Below, piece by piece: positions 15,809 to 24,378 of a stretch of 64,000 nt of DNA. A program made the translations under genes and the position numbers. How positions within the stretch are numbered: position 1 is the first letter of the stretch; each line of letters begins with the position of its first letter. The notes beneath the pieces are model-generated. The model was not told the origin of the DNA. It was given only the letters and a program-made list of their open reading frames with translations, and did not search any database. Source of the DNA: Bacteroidales bacterium (GTDB taxonomy: Bacteria; Bacteroidota; Bacteroidia; Bacteroidales; UBA932); the NCBI GenBank assembly GCA_017429475.1, contig JAFROX010000001.1:248001-312000 (forward strand). Direction: 5' to 3'.

Positions 15809-18343
15809 ATGATTCTAAGGAAACTTTACCTTGTGCTGGCTGCCCTGTCGTGCGCTGCATCTTTGGAAGCCCAGGACTTCCACATCAACGGTTCCGGATA
15901 CTTCAACAAAGACGGCGTAGACGTTATGGCATTTGACGATTTCTACCCGGAAGGGCATCAGGGAGGCATCTCAGTCCTGATGAACGGTCATCGCGTGGCC
16001 AGCAACGGAGACATTCGTTTCGAGCCCACGCCCGGTCAGTGGCAGCCTGTTCCTAAACAGCTCAGCCGCAAGATTGACGGCGACCGCATCGTGACTACTC
16101 TCTGCTTCCCCGACTCCAGCCGCCACTTCACCGGATTCAACCCGATGATATATCCTGAGTACAACGTGACATACACCGTCACTCTCGAGCCATATCAGAA
16201 AGGTTTCCTGGTCACCGTCGATCTCGACACCCCGGTTCCTGCGGAGTTGGTCGGCCGCGCCGGTTTCAACATCGAGTTTTTCCCGGGCGATCTATTCGGC
16301 AAGCCTTGGATCATGGATGGCAAGCAGGGAATCTATCCCCAGCAGCCGAACTCTCCGCTGCTGACACAGGAAAGCTATGTATACAAGAGCGTCGGCGACT
16401 ATCTGCCGAAGAACGCGCAGAAAGCCGACATCGAACACCTTATAGGAGAGGGATACAGCCCTTTCACTGCAGATGCAGTCATTGCTGAGCCGTATGCCGT
16501 AGGAAAGTCTTTCACCTCGCGGCCAGACGACCCGTACAGCCGAATTACGATAAAGAGCCTGAACGAAGCCGACCTGAAACTCTATGACGGCCGTATGAAC
16601 CACAACAACGGTTGGTTCGTGCTGCGCTCAGACATCCCTGCCGGAGCCACAAAAGGCGCAGTGAGATGGTATATCGAGCCCAACGTGGTGGCAGGCTGGA
16701 CCTACAAGCCCGTCGTCCAGACTTCCCAGGTGGGATATCTGCCCAACCAGAGCAAGGTAGCCATCATAGAGACAGACCGCCGCGACGCGCCGCTGCCCGG
16801 TGCCACTCTGGTGCGCTATGACGCTGACGGGGAACATTTCGTAAAGAACTATCCTGCCGTTAAGTGGGACGGCGACTTCCTCCGCTACGATTATTTCAAA
16901 GTTGACTTCACCGACGTGCAGCAGGAGGGTCTGTACGCCCTGCGCTACGGCGACAGCAGTTCTCCGATCTTCCGTATAGCCGAAGACGTATATGACAGGG
17001 GTGTATGGCAACCGGTCATCGAATATTTTCTGCCTTACCAGATGTGCCATATGAGGATTATGGAGAAATACAAGGTATGGCACGACGCCTGCCATCTGGA
17101 CGACGCCCTGATGGCACCTGCGGGCAGCCATATAGACGGATATGCCCAGCCTGAGGAAACCAGGACTTCTTACAAGCCGCTGGAGCCCGTGCCCGGTGTA
17201 AATGTCGGTGGCTGGCATGATGCCGGCGATGACGACGTAAGAGGAACGACAGGCAACGAATGTTACATCCTGACTATGGCTCTGGAGAACTTCAAACCCC
17301 AGATAGACGCTACGGCCATCGACCAGAACAAGCGTACCGTGGAAATCCACGAGCCGGACGGCAAAAACGACATCCAGCAGCAGATTGAGCACGGAATGCT
17401 GTACGTAATCAACGGATATCTGTCAATGGGCCGTTTTGCCCGTGGCACCATCACGAACACCCTTCGTCAGTACACCCTGCTGGGCGATCCGGCATCAGTG
17501 TCTGACGGCATCTCCGGCAATGACGACGACCGATGGATATTCCCCGACACGGGCAACGGAGTGAGTGTTGCCACCAACATCGCTGCTTCTGCCCGCGCGT
17601 TGCGTGGCATCAACGACACCCTCGCTGACCACTGCGTTGCCATTGCCAGGAAAATCTTCGACGAAGCTGAGGTTCCGGCTGGTTTCAGGGGCGGTGCAAT
17701 GTCCAAGATGCAGCTGGCCACAGAACTTTACATAACTACAGGAGATCAGAAATATTTCGACTTCATAGTGGACAACTGGGATGCAGTAGTCGCTTCAGCT
17801 CCCAATTGCGCGTGGTATATCGCCCGCGTTGAGAAACAGATGGAAGGTCAGAAGAAGTACAAGAAACAGTGTGAGGCATTCCGCGCAGCCCTCGTGAAAT
17901 ACCGGGAGCAGCTCGACCGCCAGAGCTCCGAGACACCTTACGGCGTTCCGTACCGTCCGAGCATCTGGGGTGCTGGATGGGATATACAGTCGTTCGGCTA
18001 CCGTCATTACTTCCTGGCCAAGGAATACCCCGACATTTTCGCTCCCGACCAGGTGTTCGACGCCCTCAACTTCATACTCGGCCGTCATCCCGGCATCAAC
18101 CAGGCTGCATTTGCAGGTGGAGTCGGCGCTCAGTCAGTGACAGTGGGCTACGGGTTCAACCGTGCGGACTGGACCTATGTTCCGGGCGGCACGGTGTCTG
18201 GAACAGCCTTGATCCGCCCCGACTTCCCCGAACTGCTTACCTTCCCTTATCTCTGGCAGCAGGTGGAATATGTGCTCGGCGGCGGATCGTCACACTATAT
18301 GTTCCTTGTTCTTGCGGCAAAGGATCTGCTGGAGAACAGATAG
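15809..18343 (+). CDS. Secreted GH9 glycosidase with an extra N-terminal domain (copy 1)
   Basis: An 844-residue exported enzyme expected to cut beta-1,4-glucan backbones (cellulose, xyloglucan or similar). The start at 15809 gives a signal peptide (LYLVLAALSCAASLEAQ); longer in-frame starts run through the tRNA. Residues 20-285 form a beta-rich domain with GISVLMNGHRVASNGDIRFE. An Ig-like CelD_N domain (about 290-400, TSQVGYLPNQSKVAI) precedes the (alpha/alpha)6 barrel. The catalytic Asp pair sits in GGWHDAGDDD. The acid Glu is kept in WQQVEYVLGG although the usual NE is VE. A paralogue lies at 24379-26994. It is monocistronic. Confidence 0.88.
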   Translation: MILRKLYLVLAALSCAASLEAQDFHINGSGYFNKDGVDVMAFDDFYPEGHQGGISVLMNGHRVASNGDIRFEPTPGQWQPVPKQLSRKIDGDRIVTTLCFPDSSRHFTGFNPMIYPEYNVTYTVTLEPYQKGFLVTVDLDTPVPAELVGRAGFNIEFFPGDLFGKPWIMDGKQGIYPQQPNSPLLTQESYVYKSVGDYLPKNAQKADIEHLIGEGYSPFTADAVIAEPYAVGKSFTSRPDDPYSRITIKSLNEADLKLYDGRMNHNNGWFVLRSDIPAGATKGAVRWYIEPNVVAGWTYKPVVQTSQVGYLPNQSKVAIIETDRRDAPLPGATLVRYDADGEHFVKNYPAVKWDGDFLRYDYFKVDFTDVQQEGLYALRYGDSSSPIFRIAEDVYDRGVWQPVIEYFLPYQMCHMRIMEKYKVWHDACHLDDALMAPAGSHIDGYAQPEETRTSYKPLEPVPGVNVGGWHDAGDDDVRGTTGNECYILTMALENFKPQIDATAIDQNKRTVEIHEPDGKNDIQQQIEHGMLYVINGYLSMGRFARGTITNTLRQYTLLGDPASVSDGISGNDDDRWIFPDTGNGVSVATNIAASARALRGINDTLADHCVAIARKIFDEAEVPAGFRGGAMSKMQLATELYITTGDQKYFDFIVDNWDAVVASAPNCAWYIARVEKQMEGQKKYKKQCEAFRAALVKYREQLDRQSSETPYGVPYRPSIWGAGWDIQSFGYRHYFLAKEYPDIFAPDQVFDALNFILGRHPGINQAAFAGGVGAQSVTVGYGFNRADWTYVPGGTVSGTALIRPDFPELLTFPYLWQQVEYVLGGGSSHYMFLVLAAKDLLENR

Positions 18344-18346
18344 CTT

Positions 18347-19126
18347 TTACCGGATGCCGGCAAGGATGTCGGCCATTACATCAGGTCTGTTCGTGATGAC
18401 GAAATCGAGACCTGCATCGACCATTGTCAGCACTTCTTCAGGATCGTCAGGAGCCCAGACCTCCGTAATGAGGCCGGCTTCGTGGGCATCATCGATCAGG
18501 GTCGGGTTCTCGAGAACGCAGTTATATTTATAACTGAAGCCGTCGATGCCGTCAGCTTTCATCTGGCTGAAAGGAATGTTGTGCGCTCTGTCCAGGAAAA
18601 GCACCGGAACATCGGGAAACATGGCTGCCAGTTCCTTGCAGGCTCTGTAGCTGAAAGAGATGAGTTCCACGCGGCTTTCTATGCCATATTTGCGGACCGC
18701 TTCGGCGGTACGGGCGATGCTGAGGCTCATCATATCCTCGGAAGGCTGCTGCTTGAGTTCGACAATCAGCTTCGTTGCGCCATCCAGGCCGGCGAAAGTT
18801 GAGAAGAATTCGTCTACGGTGGAGATTCTTTCCCCGTTGGCCAGAGTGGTGTCGGCAAGCACCTGCTCGAAAGTCATGTTCTCGATGTCCACGCCGTGCA
18901 GATTGGTGTCGTGGAAAACGATGAAGCAACTGTCGGCCGTGAGCTGTACGTCGCACTCACTGCCGTAGAAACCATTCTCCACGGCAAGGCGCAGAGATGT
19001 AAGGGTATTCTGGGCTGAACCTTCGGTCTGCCAGAAGCCTCGGTGGGCGATTACACGGTTCTGGGGGATATCATTGCTGCAGGATACGGCGAGCAGCACA
19101 ACGAACAGCAGGGCGAGTTTTTTCAT
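18347..19126 (-). CDS. Glycerophosphodiester phosphodiesterase, lipoprotein
   Basis: A 259-residue enzyme that splits glycerophosphodiesters to glycerol-3-phosphate and an alcohol. The lipobox LLAVSCS places it in the envelope. Metal and catalytic residues are in VIAHRGFW (His), GSECDVQLT (Glu-Asp) and FHDTNL (His), with VELK and the C-terminal VITNRPD typical of the family. It lies 33 bp downstream of the EamA gene on the same strand and is probably co-transcribed. Confidence 0.9.
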   Translation of the reverse strand: MKKLALLFVVLLAVSCSNDIPQNRVIAHRGFWQTEGSAQNTLTSLRLAVENGFYGSECDVQLTADSCFIVFHDTNLHGVDIENMTFEQVLADTTLANGERISTVDEFFSTFAGLDGATKLIVELKQQPSEDMMSLSIARTAEAVRKYGIESRVELISFSYRACKELAAMFPDVPVLFLDRAHNIPFSQMKADGIDGFSYKYNCVLENPTLIDDAHEAGLITEVWAPDDPEEVLTMVDAGLDFVITNRPDVMADILAGIR

Positions 19127-19159
19127 AGCAATAGTGTCTGGTCCTGTAAAGGTAGCAAA

Positions 19160-20095
19160 TTACAGCAGGAAAAACATCGCCACGCCAACCATACTGACTG
19201 TGACTCCTACAATCTCCTTAAGGCGGACCTTCTGTTTGTGCATCAGTGAATACGGAAGGATGATGAGCACGGGAGTGAGTGCCATCAGCGTAGATGCGAT
19301 GCCTGCATTGGCATACCTCACTGCCATCAGCGACAGCGAAACGCCAAGTGTTGGGCCGAACAGGGTGGTGAGGGCAGCATACTTGAGCCCCTGCGGGTTA
19401 TGCAGCGCGGCCTTCATTTCCTTCAGTTTCCCGCTCAGGATGAGTATCAGCCAGAATCCGGTGCCGCCTACAATTGCCCGTATCATCGTCGACGCGAAGG
19501 GCATCATCGTGTCCATTGCGCCGGGAACTTCGGCCGGCAGTGCTGCTGCATAATGCTGCATTCCGATCTTGCTCAGAACCAGACCGACTCCCTGGCCTAC
19601 TCCGGCACCGATGCCGAGAAGCACACCCTTCAAGGGAAGGGAGAGTTTGACGCTATTGTGCCCGCCACGGCTGAGGATGGAAATAGCGATGCCGCAAAGG
19701 GTGACAAACATTGCAAGCCACGACTTCCAGGTCATTGTCTCTCCCAGCATAATCCAGCCTGCAATCGCTGCTGAGGGTGGCGCCAGCGTCATGAACAGTT
19801 GGCCGAACCGTGCCCCGATGACTATGTACGAATTGAAAAGGCAGAAATCTCCGAAGATGTATCCCACCAGGGCGGAGAGGCCAAGCCAGAACCAGGTGGG
19901 CGCGTCGGCATAGACAGGATAGGGCCTGCCGAGCGTAACCCAGAGTATGGCTCCCAGAAATATGGATGCAAGAGTGAGACGGATGACGTTGACGGTCATC
20001 GATCCAAGCCTGTGGCTGGCTTCGTCTCCGAAGATGGCTGTGGCTGTCCAGAGGACGGCTACGACGAGGGATAGTATTTCACCGAGATGTTCCAT
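19160..20095 (-). CDS. EamA/DMT-superfamily transporter
   Basis: A 311-residue inner-membrane protein with ten predicted hydrophobic helices in two EamA repeats (about 1-140 and 155-311). The second half carries the typical YANAGIASTLMALTPVLIIL segment followed by a basic loop MHKQKVRLKE. The family exports or imports small metabolites; the substrate cannot be read. A consensus -7 box (CAAAATTA, minus strand, 20115-20122) lies just upstream, divergent from the queuosine operon. Confidence 0.88.
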   Translation of the reverse strand: MEHLGEILSLVVAVLWTATAIFGDEASHRLGSMTVNVIRLTLASIFLGAILWVTLGRPYPVYADAPTWFWLGLSALVGYIFGDFCLFNSYIVIGARFGQLFMTLAPPSAAIAGWIMLGETMTWKSWLAMFVTLCGIAISILSRGGHNSVKLSLPLKGVLLGIGAGVGQGVGLVLSKIGMQHYAAALPAEVPGAMDTMMPFASTMIRAIVGGTGFWLILILSGKLKEMKAALHNPQGLKYAALTTLFGPTLGVSLSLMAVRYANAGIASTLMALTPVLIILPYSLMHKQKVRLKEIVGVTVSMVGVAMFFLL

Positions 20096-20114
20096 GGCGC
20101 GTCGGTTCAGCGCG

Positions 20115-20122
20115 CAAAATTA
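20115..20122 (-). promoter_or_regulatory. -7 box for the EamA-GDPD operon
   Basis: CAAAATTA reads TAATTTTG on the minus strand, a perfect TAnnTTTG element 20 bp before the EamA ATG. Confidence 0.6.
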
Positions 20123-20133
20123 AAAAAAAGATA

Positions 20134-20141
20134 TATCTTTG
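20134..20141 (+). promoter_or_regulatory. -7 box for the queuosine operon
   Basis: TATCTTTG matches TAnnTTTG. Transcription would start around 20147, exactly where the structured leader begins. Confidence 0.65.
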
Positions 20142-20146
20142 CCGCC

Positions 20147-20200
20147 GAGTGGCGGGACAATCCCGCTGCAAGTGTGCTTGGAACCACTATAAAAACAAGT
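20147..20200 (+). promoter_or_regulatory. Structured leader, candidate preQ1-type riboswitch
   Basis: The leader can close with AGTGG (20148-20152) pairing CCACT (20184-20188). Inside are a hairpin CGGGA-CAA-TCCCG (20153-20165) and CAAG-TGTG-CTTG (20169-20180). The stem is followed by an A-rich tail ATAAAAACAAGTAA (20189-20202), whose CAAG can pair instead with the loop CTTG to form a pseudoknot. A closing stem plus an A-rich pseudoknotting tail is the plan of preQ1-I riboswitches, and both genes downstream handle queuosine precursors. The inserted hairpin is not part of the standard preQ1-I consensus, so this is a variant, another class, or a coincidence. Confidence 0.5.
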
Positions 20201-20204
20201 AATC

Positions 20205-20921
20205 ATGACTGAAAAACAACCTGTAGAGCAGAAAAAGCTCTCCGTCACGTTCTTGTGGCTTGCAGTCGCGTTCTGCGTCTGCCTCGTATCTTCAAATCTC
20301 TTCGTACCGCGCCTGTGGCGTGTCGGCACTCTTCCTCTCCAGCTTTCGGGAGCTGTAATCATATTCCCCATATCCTACATCATCAATGACTGCCTCACTG
20401 AGGTTTATGGTTTCCGCAAGGCAAGACTGGTGATATGGATGGGATTCGCGTTGAGCGCATTCATCGCCCTTGCAGCGCAGATCGTAACTATGCTGCCATC
20501 ACCTCTCTACGAAGAGAGTGTCCCCGTGGCTGACAGTTTCAACACCCTTTTCGGCCTAGTGCCCCGCACGACACTGGCATCGCTGGTAGCTTTCATCTGC
20601 GGCTCGCAGTTCAATGCATATATAATGTCGAAGATGAAAGTTGTAACGAGCGGCAGGGGATTCGCAGGAAGGGCGATTCTTTCTTCTCTAGGTGGAGAAC
20701 TTGCCGATTCGATCATATTCTATCCCATAGCGTTTGCAGGCAGCCTTCCATTTGCCGGAATCGCCGGGATCATAGCAACACAGGTATTGGTAAAAACCCT
20801 TTACGAAATACTGATACTTCCTGTGACCACAGTATTGGTCAAGAAGTTGAAAAAGCACGAGAACATCGACACATACGACCGCGATATTTCATACAACCCG
20901 TTCAAGATAAGAGATATATAA
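20205..20921 (+). CDS. yhhQ: Queuosine precursor transporter (YhhQ/VUT family)
   Basis: A 238-residue inner-membrane protein with about six hydrophobic helices. Family segments include [20 protein letters not shown] and the later [15 protein letters not shown]. Members import preQ0 or preQ1 for queuosine tRNA modification. It is followed after 2 bp by queF, whose product makes preQ1 from preQ0, which strongly supports the assignment. A candidate ligand-sensing leader precedes it. Confidence 0.92.
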   Translation: MTEKQPVEQKKLSVTFLWLAVAFCVCLVSSNLFVPRLWRVGTLPLQLSGAVIIFPISYIINDCLTEVYGFRKARLVIWMGFALSAFIALAAQIVTMLPSPLYEESVPVADSFNTLFGLVPRTTLASLVAFICGSQFNAYIMSKMKVVTSGRGFAGRAILSSLGGELADSIIFYPIAFAGSLPFAGIAGIIATQVLVKTLYEILILPVTTVLVKKLKKHENIDTYDRDISYNPFKIRDI

Positions 20922-20923
20922 TT

Positions 20924-21394
20924 ATGGCAGACGACAGGAAGAAAGAAGGGCTGAGCGCCCTGGGGCACAGCACCCCGATAACAATTACGGAATACACTCC
21001 GCAAGTGCTGGAATCATTTTCCAACCAGCATCCAGGCAACGATTACTGGGTACGCTTCAACTGTCCAGAGTTCACGACTCTCTGCCCGATCACCGGCCAG
21101 CCCGATTTTGCCGAAATCAGGATCTCTTATATCCCTGACGAAAGGATGGTGGAGAGCAAATCCCTTAAGCTCTATCTGTTCAGCTTCCGCAACCACGGCG
21201 GGTTCCACGAGGACACAGTCAACGTGATAATGAAGGACTTGATTGCCCTTATGGATCCGAAATACATCGAGGTGCTTGGCATATTCACTCCCAGAGGGGG
21301 CATTTCAATCTACCCTTACGCCAACTACGGCCGTCCGGGCACCAAGTACGAGACCCTGGCCGAGACCAGGCTTGCATCCCACGAACTGGCATAG
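20924..21394 (+). CDS. queF: 7-cyano-7-deazaguanine (preQ0) reductase
   Basis: A 156-residue NADPH-dependent nitrile reductase that converts preQ0 to preQ1. The catalytic Cys54 sits in [12 protein letters not shown] with Asp61, and the substrate-binding [16 protein letters not shown] and FHED (Glu78, His95, Glu96) follow. It is the short, single-domain (B. subtilis type) form. It is 2 bp behind the transporter gene, so the pair forms a queuosine salvage operon. Confidence 0.95.
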   Translation: MADDRKKEGLSALGHSTPITITEYTPQVLESFSNQHPGNDYWVRFNCPEFTTLCPITGQPDFAEIRISYIPDERMVESKSLKLYLFSFRNHGGFHEDTVNVIMKDLIALMDPKYIEVLGIFTPRGGISIYPYANYGRPGTKYETLAETRLASHELA

Positions 21395-21414
21395 GCCGGC
21401 TCACTCCCGCATCC

Positions 21415-21445
21415 TTTGATTTGAAAGCTATTTATCTTAAATTTG
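21415..21445 (+). promoter_or_regulatory. Promoter of the GH2-esterase-GH9 operon
   Basis: TTTG (21415-21418), 19 bp, TAAATTTG (21438-21445): exact consensus. Expected start about 21451, 23 bp before the GH2 ATG. Confidence 0.75.
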
Positions 21446-21473
21446 GTGTTTGAGACAAAAACCAAACACTATA

Positions 21474-23507
21474 ATGATTAAGAAAACAGCTTTATTTGCA
21501 GGCCTGTGCCTGGCCCTGCTTCTTTCTGCCTCCGTCGATGCACGCGAGGTGATATCGATGAATGCGGAGTGGAACTTCACGCCCACTCGTTCTGCCGGCG
21601 GCGGCCGCTGGGGCGGTTTCGGCCGAAGTGGCGGAAACCAGCAGGTGGTAAACCTGCCTCACACCTGGAACGCAGAGGACTTTATGAACGACGGAGGATA
21701 CCGTCGCGGATACGGCACCTACACAAAACAGATAGACATTCCCGATGAATACCGTGGCAAACGTGTCTTCCTGCAGTTCGAGGGTGCAGGCTCTCAAGCA
21801 ACCGTAATGGTGAACGGCACTATTGTCGGAGAACACAAGGGAGCTTACAACACCTTCACTTTCGAGGTGACTGACTATCTCCGCATAGGAACCGTAAACA
21901 GTCTGACCGTCATCTGCAACAACGAACAGACCTTCGACATCGCTCCTACCGCCGGCGACTTCAACATCTACGGCGGTCTCTATCGCGATGCCTGGATGAT
22001 CGTAACCGACGAGGCCTGCATCTCCCCTCTCTATTTTGGTTCCAACGGAGTGCTGATCTACCAGCCTGTGGTTAACGAAAAGCGAGCAGAGGTGCGTGCA
22101 GAGATACATCTTTCAACCAGCAAGGACTATAGCGGTTGCGAGGTATACTTCGCCATCGAGGATGCTTCCGGCAAAGTGGTAGCTGAGCGGGCTTCTACCC
22201 TCATCAACAATGACTTGGCAATCTGCGCCCTCGGCGTAGACAACCCTCACCTCTGGAACGGCAAGGAGGATCCATATCTCTACAAAGCTGTCACCGTACT
22301 GAAGAAAGACGGCAAGGAGATTGACCGCATTGAGGAAAACATCGGATTCCGCTATTTCTGGGTGGACAAGGACAAAGGTTTCTTCCTCAATGGCAAGCAT
22401 ATCAAACTTCACGGCGTATGCCGTCACCAGGACTGGGCACGCATTGCTTCTGCCCTCACTGAGGAGCAGCACCTGGCTGACTATGACCTCTTCGACGAGA
22501 TCGGAGCCAACGCCCTGCGTCTTGCGCACTATCCCCAGGCACACTTTATGTTCCGCGAAGCCGACAAACGCGGGTTCCTGGTATGGGAGGAAATCCCCTT
22601 CGTAGCCGGCTATGTAAACTACGAGGGTTTCCGCGACAACCTGCGTCTGCAGCTCAAGGAAATGATCATCCAGAACTTCAACCACCCTTCTATCGTATTC
22701 TGGGGGCTGTTCAATGAAGTTCACGACAATATCGATGCTATCGTGGCCGACCTCAACGCCATCGCACACGAGTTGGATCCCGGCCGCCTTACGACCTGCG
22801 CAACTGACCAGGAGCATACTTACATCACTACTACCGACGGCACCGGCTGGAACAAGTATTTCGGCTGGTACTACGATACCGTAGCCGACTTCGGCCCTTT
22901 CCTGGATGACTGGCACTCCCGTTTCCCGAATGCACTGATCAGCATCAGCGAATATGGCGGAGGTGCAGCCCTGTCGGTTCACGTAGCAAAATACGGCCCG
23001 GAAGACGAGGTTGACGTACGCTCCGTATCCCGCGGTCACTGGCATCCCGAAGAGAAGCAGACATACATCCACATCAACAACTGGAAGACCATCGCAGAGC
23101 GCGACTATGTCTGGGGTTCATTCCTGTGGAACATGTTCGACTTCGGTTCCGGTATGAGGCAGGAAGGTGATGTGAACAACCTCAACAACAAAGGTCTGAT
23201 AACACACGACCGCCAGACAAAGAAAGACGCCTTCTACTTCTACAAGGCCAACTGGAACAAAGCAGCGCAGACAGTACACCTCTGCTCTAAACGATACACC
23301 GACCGCGAAGAAGATACCACTGACGTAATCGTCTTCACCACCGCACCTTCTGCCAAACTATACATCAACGGTAAGCTCATAGGCAACGCCAAGACCGATG
23401 CCTATGCTACAGTGAGCTGGCCTGGCGTCAAACTCGTCAAGGGCGAAAACAAGGTAGTAGTTAAAACAGCACAAGGCGAAGATTCCGCCGTATGGACCGT
23501 TAAATAA
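21474..23507 (+). CDS. Secreted GH2 beta-glycosidase (beta-galactosidase-like)
   Basis: A 677-residue exported enzyme. The start at 21474 (MIKKTALFAG) gives a signal peptide ending near SASVDA. Domains in order are a sugar-binding jelly roll (about 30-180), an Ig-like sandwich (190-285), and a TIM barrel starting at FFLNGKHIKLHGVCRH. The acid/base is Glu415 in GLFNEVHD and the nucleophile Glu493 in SISEYGGG. A final Ig-like domain ends the protein. It leads an operon with an esterase (10 bp) and a GH9 enzyme (18 bp). Galactose removal from xyloglucan would fit the neighbours, but mannosidase or glucuronidase activity cannot be excluded. Confidence 0.88.
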   Translation: MIKKTALFAGLCLALLLSASVDAREVISMNAEWNFTPTRSAGGGRWGGFGRSGGNQQVVNLPHTWNAEDFMNDGGYRRGYGTYTKQIDIPDEYRGKRVFLQFEGAGSQATVMVNGTIVGEHKGAYNTFTFEVTDYLRIGTVNSLTVICNNEQTFDIAPTAGDFNIYGGLYRDAWMIVTDEACISPLYFGSNGVLIYQPVVNEKRAEVRAEIHLSTSKDYSGCEVYFAIEDASGKVVAERASTLINNDLAICALGVDNPHLWNGKEDPYLYKAVTVLKKDGKEIDRIEENIGFRYFWVDKDKGFFLNGKHIKLHGVCRHQDWARIASALTEEQHLADYDLFDEIGANALRLAHYPQAHFMFREADKRGFLVWEEIPFVAGYVNYEGFRDNLRLQLKEMIIQNFNHPSIVFWGLFNEVHDNIDAIVADLNAIAHELDPGRLTTCATDQEHTYITTTDGTGWNKYFGWYYDTVADFGPFLDDWHSRFPNALISISEYGGGAALSVHVAKYGPEDEVDVRSVSRGHWHPEEKQTYIHINNWKTIAERDYVWGSFLWNMFDFGSGMRQEGDVNNLNNKGLITHDRQTKKDAFYFYKANWNKAAQTVHLCSKRYTDREEDTTDVIVFTTAPSAKLYINGKLIGNAKTDAYATVSWPGVKLVKGENKVVVKTAQGEDSAVWTVK

Positions 23508-23517
23508 TCTGACTCCA

Positions 23518-24360
23518 ATGAAAAAGACTTATCTGATTGTAACCCTGCTTCTGCTGTCCATACTTGCATCTGGACAGCAAGTCATCAAGCTTTGGCCTGA
23601 CGGAGCCCCGAACTCAAACGGTCTTTCCGGCCCGGAAAGAGAAATGGAAGGAGGCCGCATCGGCAACATCAGTGACCCCGAACTGCTGGTATTCCCTGCA
23701 GTAGAGCCCAACGGACTGGCGGTAATAATGTGCCCCGGCGGAGGCTACTCATACGTAGCCGCCCAGCACGAAGGCACCGATATGGCCGAATGGTTCAACT
23801 CCCTTGGAGTCACCTTCGCAGTATTGAAATACAGAATGCCCAACGGCCACGCCGACGTTCCTATCACTGACGCGCAGAGAGCCATCACCATTATGCGCTC
23901 ACACGCCGAGGAATGGGGCATCAAGAAACTCGGAATCATGGGTGGTTCCGCAGGCGGACATCTTGCCGCTACCGCTTCTGTGCACTTCACCGCCAGGACA
24001 CGTCCTGACTTCCAGATACTCCTCTACCCTCTCATAACTTTCGAGGGCCGCGTCACCCCTGGTGGCAGAAATATGCTGTTCGATATGTACCCCGATGAAG
24101 AAGAGGTTTATTACTATTGCTGCGACCAGTTCGTCACTCCTAACTGTCCTCCCGCATTCATCGTGCATTGCGAGGACGACAACACCGTTCCTCTCAAAGA
24201 CAGCCAGATCTATGTGAAGGCCCTCATTGAGAAAGGCGTGCCTGCCAAGTTCCTCGTCTACCCTGACGGAGGACACGGATTCGGTTTTAAAGACTCGTTC
24301 GCCCACAAGCAGGAATGGACCTCTGCCCTTGCAGAATGGCTCAAACAGTTCATTGACTGA
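23518..24360 (+). CDS. Secreted alpha/beta hydrolase, acetylesterase-like
   Basis: A 280-residue exported serine esterase. The signal peptide ends near ILASGQ. The oxyanion motif CPGGGYSYV, the nucleophile elbow GGSAGGH (Ser144), the acid in CEDDNTVP (about Asp220/221) and the His in GGHGFG complete the triad. This is the BD-FAE/acetyl-xylan-esterase-like type common among polysaccharide genes. It sits between GH2 and GH9 in one operon, suggesting removal of acetyl groups that would block the glycosidases. A homologue lies at 29116-30021. Confidence 0.88.
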   Translation: MKKTYLIVTLLLLSILASGQQVIKLWPDGAPNSNGLSGPEREMEGGRIGNISDPELLVFPAVEPNGLAVIMCPGGGYSYVAAQHEGTDMAEWFNSLGVTFAVLKYRMPNGHADVPITDAQRAITIMRSHAEEWGIKKLGIMGGSAGGHLAATASVHFTARTRPDFQILLYPLITFEGRVTPGGRNMLFDMYPDEEEVYYYCCDQFVTPNCPPAFIVHCEDDNTVPLKDSQIYVKALIEKGVPAKFLVYPDGGHGFGFKDSFAHKQEWTSALAEWLKQFID

Positions 24361-24378
24361 TAAACTTTATATGATATT

